64,000 nt of DNA from Candidatus Saccharibacteria bacterium oral taxon 488. Lineage in GTDB: Bacteria; Patescibacteriota; Saccharimonadia; Saccharimonadales; Saccharimonadaceae. Location: contig CP039999.1 in the NCBI GenBank assembly GCA_013099195.1, positions 744,001 through 808,000 on the forward strand, read 5' to 3'. The notes beneath the pieces were generated by a model that worked only from the letters and a program-made list of their open reading frames with translations, had not been told where the DNA came from and made no database searches. Each line of letters opens with the position of its first letter. The stretch's first letter is position 1. A program made the translations under genes and the position numbers. This document shows, piece by piece, positions 61,718 to 64,000 of the stretch.

Positions 61718-64000
61718 CTAAACTTTCACTGACTGTCGGCCGCGCACCACGCACATCGCCACTACAAACATGCCAACCAGCCGCGATACTAATGAGCTGT
61801 CGTCTGCACTTGATTGAGTTGTTGTCGTGAATTCTTCCTCCGGATTGAGCTGGCTGTCGTCCGGCCATAGGCCAGGGGATTGACAGCTTTTTACGACCAA
61901 AACATTGTCACTCACGGCACTCGTTTCGCTATTATAACCGTAACTGTCAACCGCGCTGTCAACCGCCAAATCATTCTGTTCGTCCACTTCAGATTCTACC
62001 GCCTCAGACACTTCAGTAGCAGTAAGTTCTTCTTGCTCTTCAGACAAATCGACGACTGATTCTATGCTGCTAGTATCCATAGTTATAGTTTCAACTTCAG
62101 CATCCAGGCGCAACAAATCACTTTTTTCCGATGTTTTTACAGTCATATTGTCACGCTCCTCGCGAGGCATGATGCGCTCCTCTAAAATTTCCACTGCTGG
62201 CTCATCCAGCTCGAAATCAGGTATTAGCTCAATAGCCGGCGAGGCAGGAATAACTATCTGCCCCTCTGGCTCATAATCATTGGTGATTTTAGGAACTGAT
62301 ACCGCCTTAGAATTGTCCAATTGCCCCGCGGAATCCATATCAACACCAATCTCGTCGTCTACAGAGAGTTTCAAATCATCGACTTCTTCACGCACCGTAG
62401 TTGCCTCCATTGGCAGCGCAATCGTCACCACTTCAGCCGAAGATACTCCCGGCTCTACTACTGGCGCTTGTTGTTCGACAAAAAACACCATATCCTCCTC
62501 AGCCCAAGCTTCGTTGTCCTCGCCATATTCAACGATATCTTGAGCTGATAATGACACAATCACCGGCTGATCAGGCTGCTCTTTCGCTGGAATTAATGCG
62601 GCCGCATTAACCATCTTTTCAGTAGATGTCTCGTTTGTTTCGTATTCCGCCGACACATTAACGGCGTCCTCTTGCTCCTGATATGGCGACACATTAGATG
62701 CGGTTGGAATTACATGCTTGGGCTGTTCGACATCAACGCCATCGGTCGATTCGACAAAATTATTATAATCCGGCGCCGCATCTATACTAATCTCGCTAGG
62801 TTGAGCGTCTGTTGATGCTTTCGTGCCAGAATTATCAATTGGTCCCGTGGTCGCAGATTCATCCACCTTTACCGCCTCAAACTGCGCTGCCAAGTGCTGC
62901 TGCTCGGAAACTGGCGTAGTACTTTCATCATTTTCTGCTGCTCGGCTCGGCTCAGAATTGGCCGATTCTGACCCTGTTATAACAAAAACTTTTTCTTTTT
63001 GGCGTTCAATTGATGGTGTTTTTACGCTTGACGGCGCAGTAGTTTCATCGCCATCATATGTATTTTCCACAACACTAGCAGCAACCTTATCCTCACTAGC
63101 CGTAGGGTAAACAGTTTCATTTTCCAGCGGATTGCAACTCTCATCACCAGTTTGAGTATCCTCGCTTACCCCCGGCGATGACGGCACAGTTTTCGTTTGC
63201 GTTTGGGTTGGTATGTCTGGAGATTGGAATACCGGCTGCTGGTTTTCTTTGTCTACTGCGTCAGAGATAATAGCAGAAGTCTGCTGTTTTATTTCTATCG
63301 ACGGACGATTTTCCTCTGTTGGTTCGGTAAACTGTTCCTTGCCAGATGTATTGACAGGCACTTCGCTAGCACTTTCTGGCCGAGATTCCCCGACATCTTT
63401 AATATCGTCAGCGATAGTTTCTGGAGCCATTTTTAATCCAAAGAATGGCGCTTCTGCCGCTTCAGTATCCATATCTTCGCCCGAAACTTCGACTGGCTTG
63501 CTAGTCGAAGCTTTACTTTCTTGTTCCTGCGGCGTGATCTTCTCAGTTGGCCCATCTGGCTTGTCGGCGCTAGTTTCAACCACTCTTGGACCATCAGCAA
63601 CTGGCAGTTCCTCACCATCAAAGTCGTCAGGTAAGGGCTGTGCCCAGACAATCTCGCCCGGCGCGTCGTCTTCTCGGAGTAATTGCTCTAGGGTGCTTAG
63701 CTGTTCCCCGGATTGAAGTTCAGTATTGCCTGCCATCATTGCGGCTTGACGCTCTTCACAAAATTGTCTGAGACCGCAGCCAATACAAGCAATCGTCCCA
63801 TACTTTTGACACTGCTCGGGATTGACTGGTGCTGATGTTTCTTTTGATTCGGGTTTGCTGTTTGTAACAGTATTGAGTTCTGCCTCACCGCTGGCCACCG
63901 CTACCAAATCAAACTGCTCAACACTATCAGCCACCGTTTCGCCAATGCCAGACGAAAAATCCTCACTGCTAGCACCGTCTCTTAGCGACGAAAATACGTC
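61718..64000 (-). CDS. Large acidic, low-complexity protein with an N-terminal Cys cluster (partial)
   Basis: The frame is open to the right edge, so the start is outside the window; at least 760 residues are visible. About 25 residues in from the edge-proximal GTG there is a cluster C-x7-C-x2-C-x5-C (CQKYGTIACIGCGLRQFC), a possible zinc or iron-sulphur site. The remaining ~650 residues are rich in Glu, Asp, Ser, Thr, Val and Pro without hydrophobic cores, so they are probably disordered. A short hydrophobic stretch (LVSRLVGMFVVAMCVV) near the C-terminus may be a membrane tail. I do not recognise the family. The downstream gene starts 49 nt away and has its own promoter. Confidence 0.6.
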   Translation of the reverse strand, partial: DVFSSLRDGASSEDFSSGIGETVADSVEQFDLVAVASGEAELNTVTNSKPESKETSAPVNPEQCQKYGTIACIGCGLRQFCEERQAAMMAGNTELQSGEQLSTLEQLLREDDAPGEIVWAQPLPDDFDGEELPVADGPRVVETSADKPDGPTEKITPQEQESKASTSKPVEVSGEDMDTEAAEAPFFGLKMAPETIADDIKDVGESRPESASEVPVNTSGKEQFTEPTEENRPSIEIKQQTSAIISDAVDKENQQPVFQSPDIPTQTQTKTVPSSPGVSEDTQTGDESCNPLENETVYPTASEDKVAASVVENTYDGDETTAPSSVKTPSIERQKEKVFVITGSESANSEPSRAAENDESTTPVSEQQHLAAQFEAVKVDESATTGPIDNSGTKASTDAQPSEISIDAAPDYNNFVESTDGVDVEQPKHVIPTASNVSPYQEQEDAVNVSAEYETNETSTEKMVNAAALIPAKEQPDQPVIVSLSAQDIVEYGEDNEAWAEEDMVFFVEQQAPVVEPGVSSAEVVTIALPMEATTVREEVDDLKLSVDDEIGVDMDSAGQLDNSKAVSVPKITNDYEPEGQIVIPASPAIELIPDFELDEPAVEILEERIMPREERDNMTVKTSEKSDLLRLDAEVETITMDTSSIESVVDLSEEQEELTATEVSEAVESEVDEQNDLAVDSAVDSYGYNSETSAVSDNVLVVKSCQSPGLWPDDSQLNPEEEFTTTTQSSADDSSLVSRLVGMFVVAMCVVRGRQSVKV

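Overview
This window looks like part of a small-genome bacterium of the Patescibacteria/CPR radiation, most likely a Candidatus Saccharibacteria (TM7) member. The evidence is indirect. There is a compact arginine deiminase operon of the kind known from host-associated Saccharibacteria, a class I lysyl-tRNA synthetase, many short cell-envelope genes and no amino-acid biosynthesis genes. Genes are tightly packed, and many have a -10 hexamer placed 5-8 nt before the start codon with no ribosome binding site. TGA is used as an ordinary stop, so this is not the SR1/Gracilibacteria code. No rRNA or other marker is present to fix the species.

Layout. 1-5.8 kb: end of a Mur ligase, recX, a 2H phosphoesterase, recA, a type IV pilin-like protein, a PH-domain membrane protein, a CNNM/CBS protein and a DsbA-like protein. 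5.8-15.4 kb: a tiny transcription unit, two CorA-like transporters, a DHA2 drug exporter with a palindromic operator, class I LysRS, an ABC-2 exporter and a CHAP-domain hydrolase. 15.4-20.3 kb: arcA-arcB-arcD-arcC with its terminator; the operon would convert imported arginine to ornithine and ATP. 20.3-24.6 kb: a VanZ/RDD membrane protein, a TylF-like methyltransferase, and a two-gene graspetide-type RiPP locus (ATP-grasp maturase plus a 36-residue precursor peptide and a strong hairpin). This locus is the most novel item I see. 24.6-28 kb: an AT-rich Hachiman (HamA/HamB) anti-phage system.

28-49.7 kb: a heterodimeric ABC exporter, tRNA-Pro followed by a Nudix gene, a frameshifted kinase-like gene, an amino-acid ABC importer with a thioredoxin-like protein, an LtaS-like sulfatase, galE, CIRCE-controlled clpB, a padR-ABC-FtsX exporter operon, and an operon of a CxxC membrane protein, a DsbA-like protein and a polysaccharide deacetylase.

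49.8-64 kb: an XRE regulator, then a long defence-type operon (fic, mod, a coiled-coil membrane protein with exact tandem repeats and a frameshift, a 47-aa ORF, a DUF3800 protein, a 68-aa ORF, res), followed by radC, a DUF262/DUF1524 (GmrSD-like) protein, and an acidic Cys-cluster protein that runs off the right edge.

Across the window about 23 genes look leaderless, including both defence systems. This moves several start codons downstream of the longest reading frame. Genes that do have leaders (recA, arcA, clpB, galE, the exporters) carry clear AAAGGAG-like ribosome binding sites. Inside operons, genes are coupled by TAATG, TGATG or ATGA overlaps.
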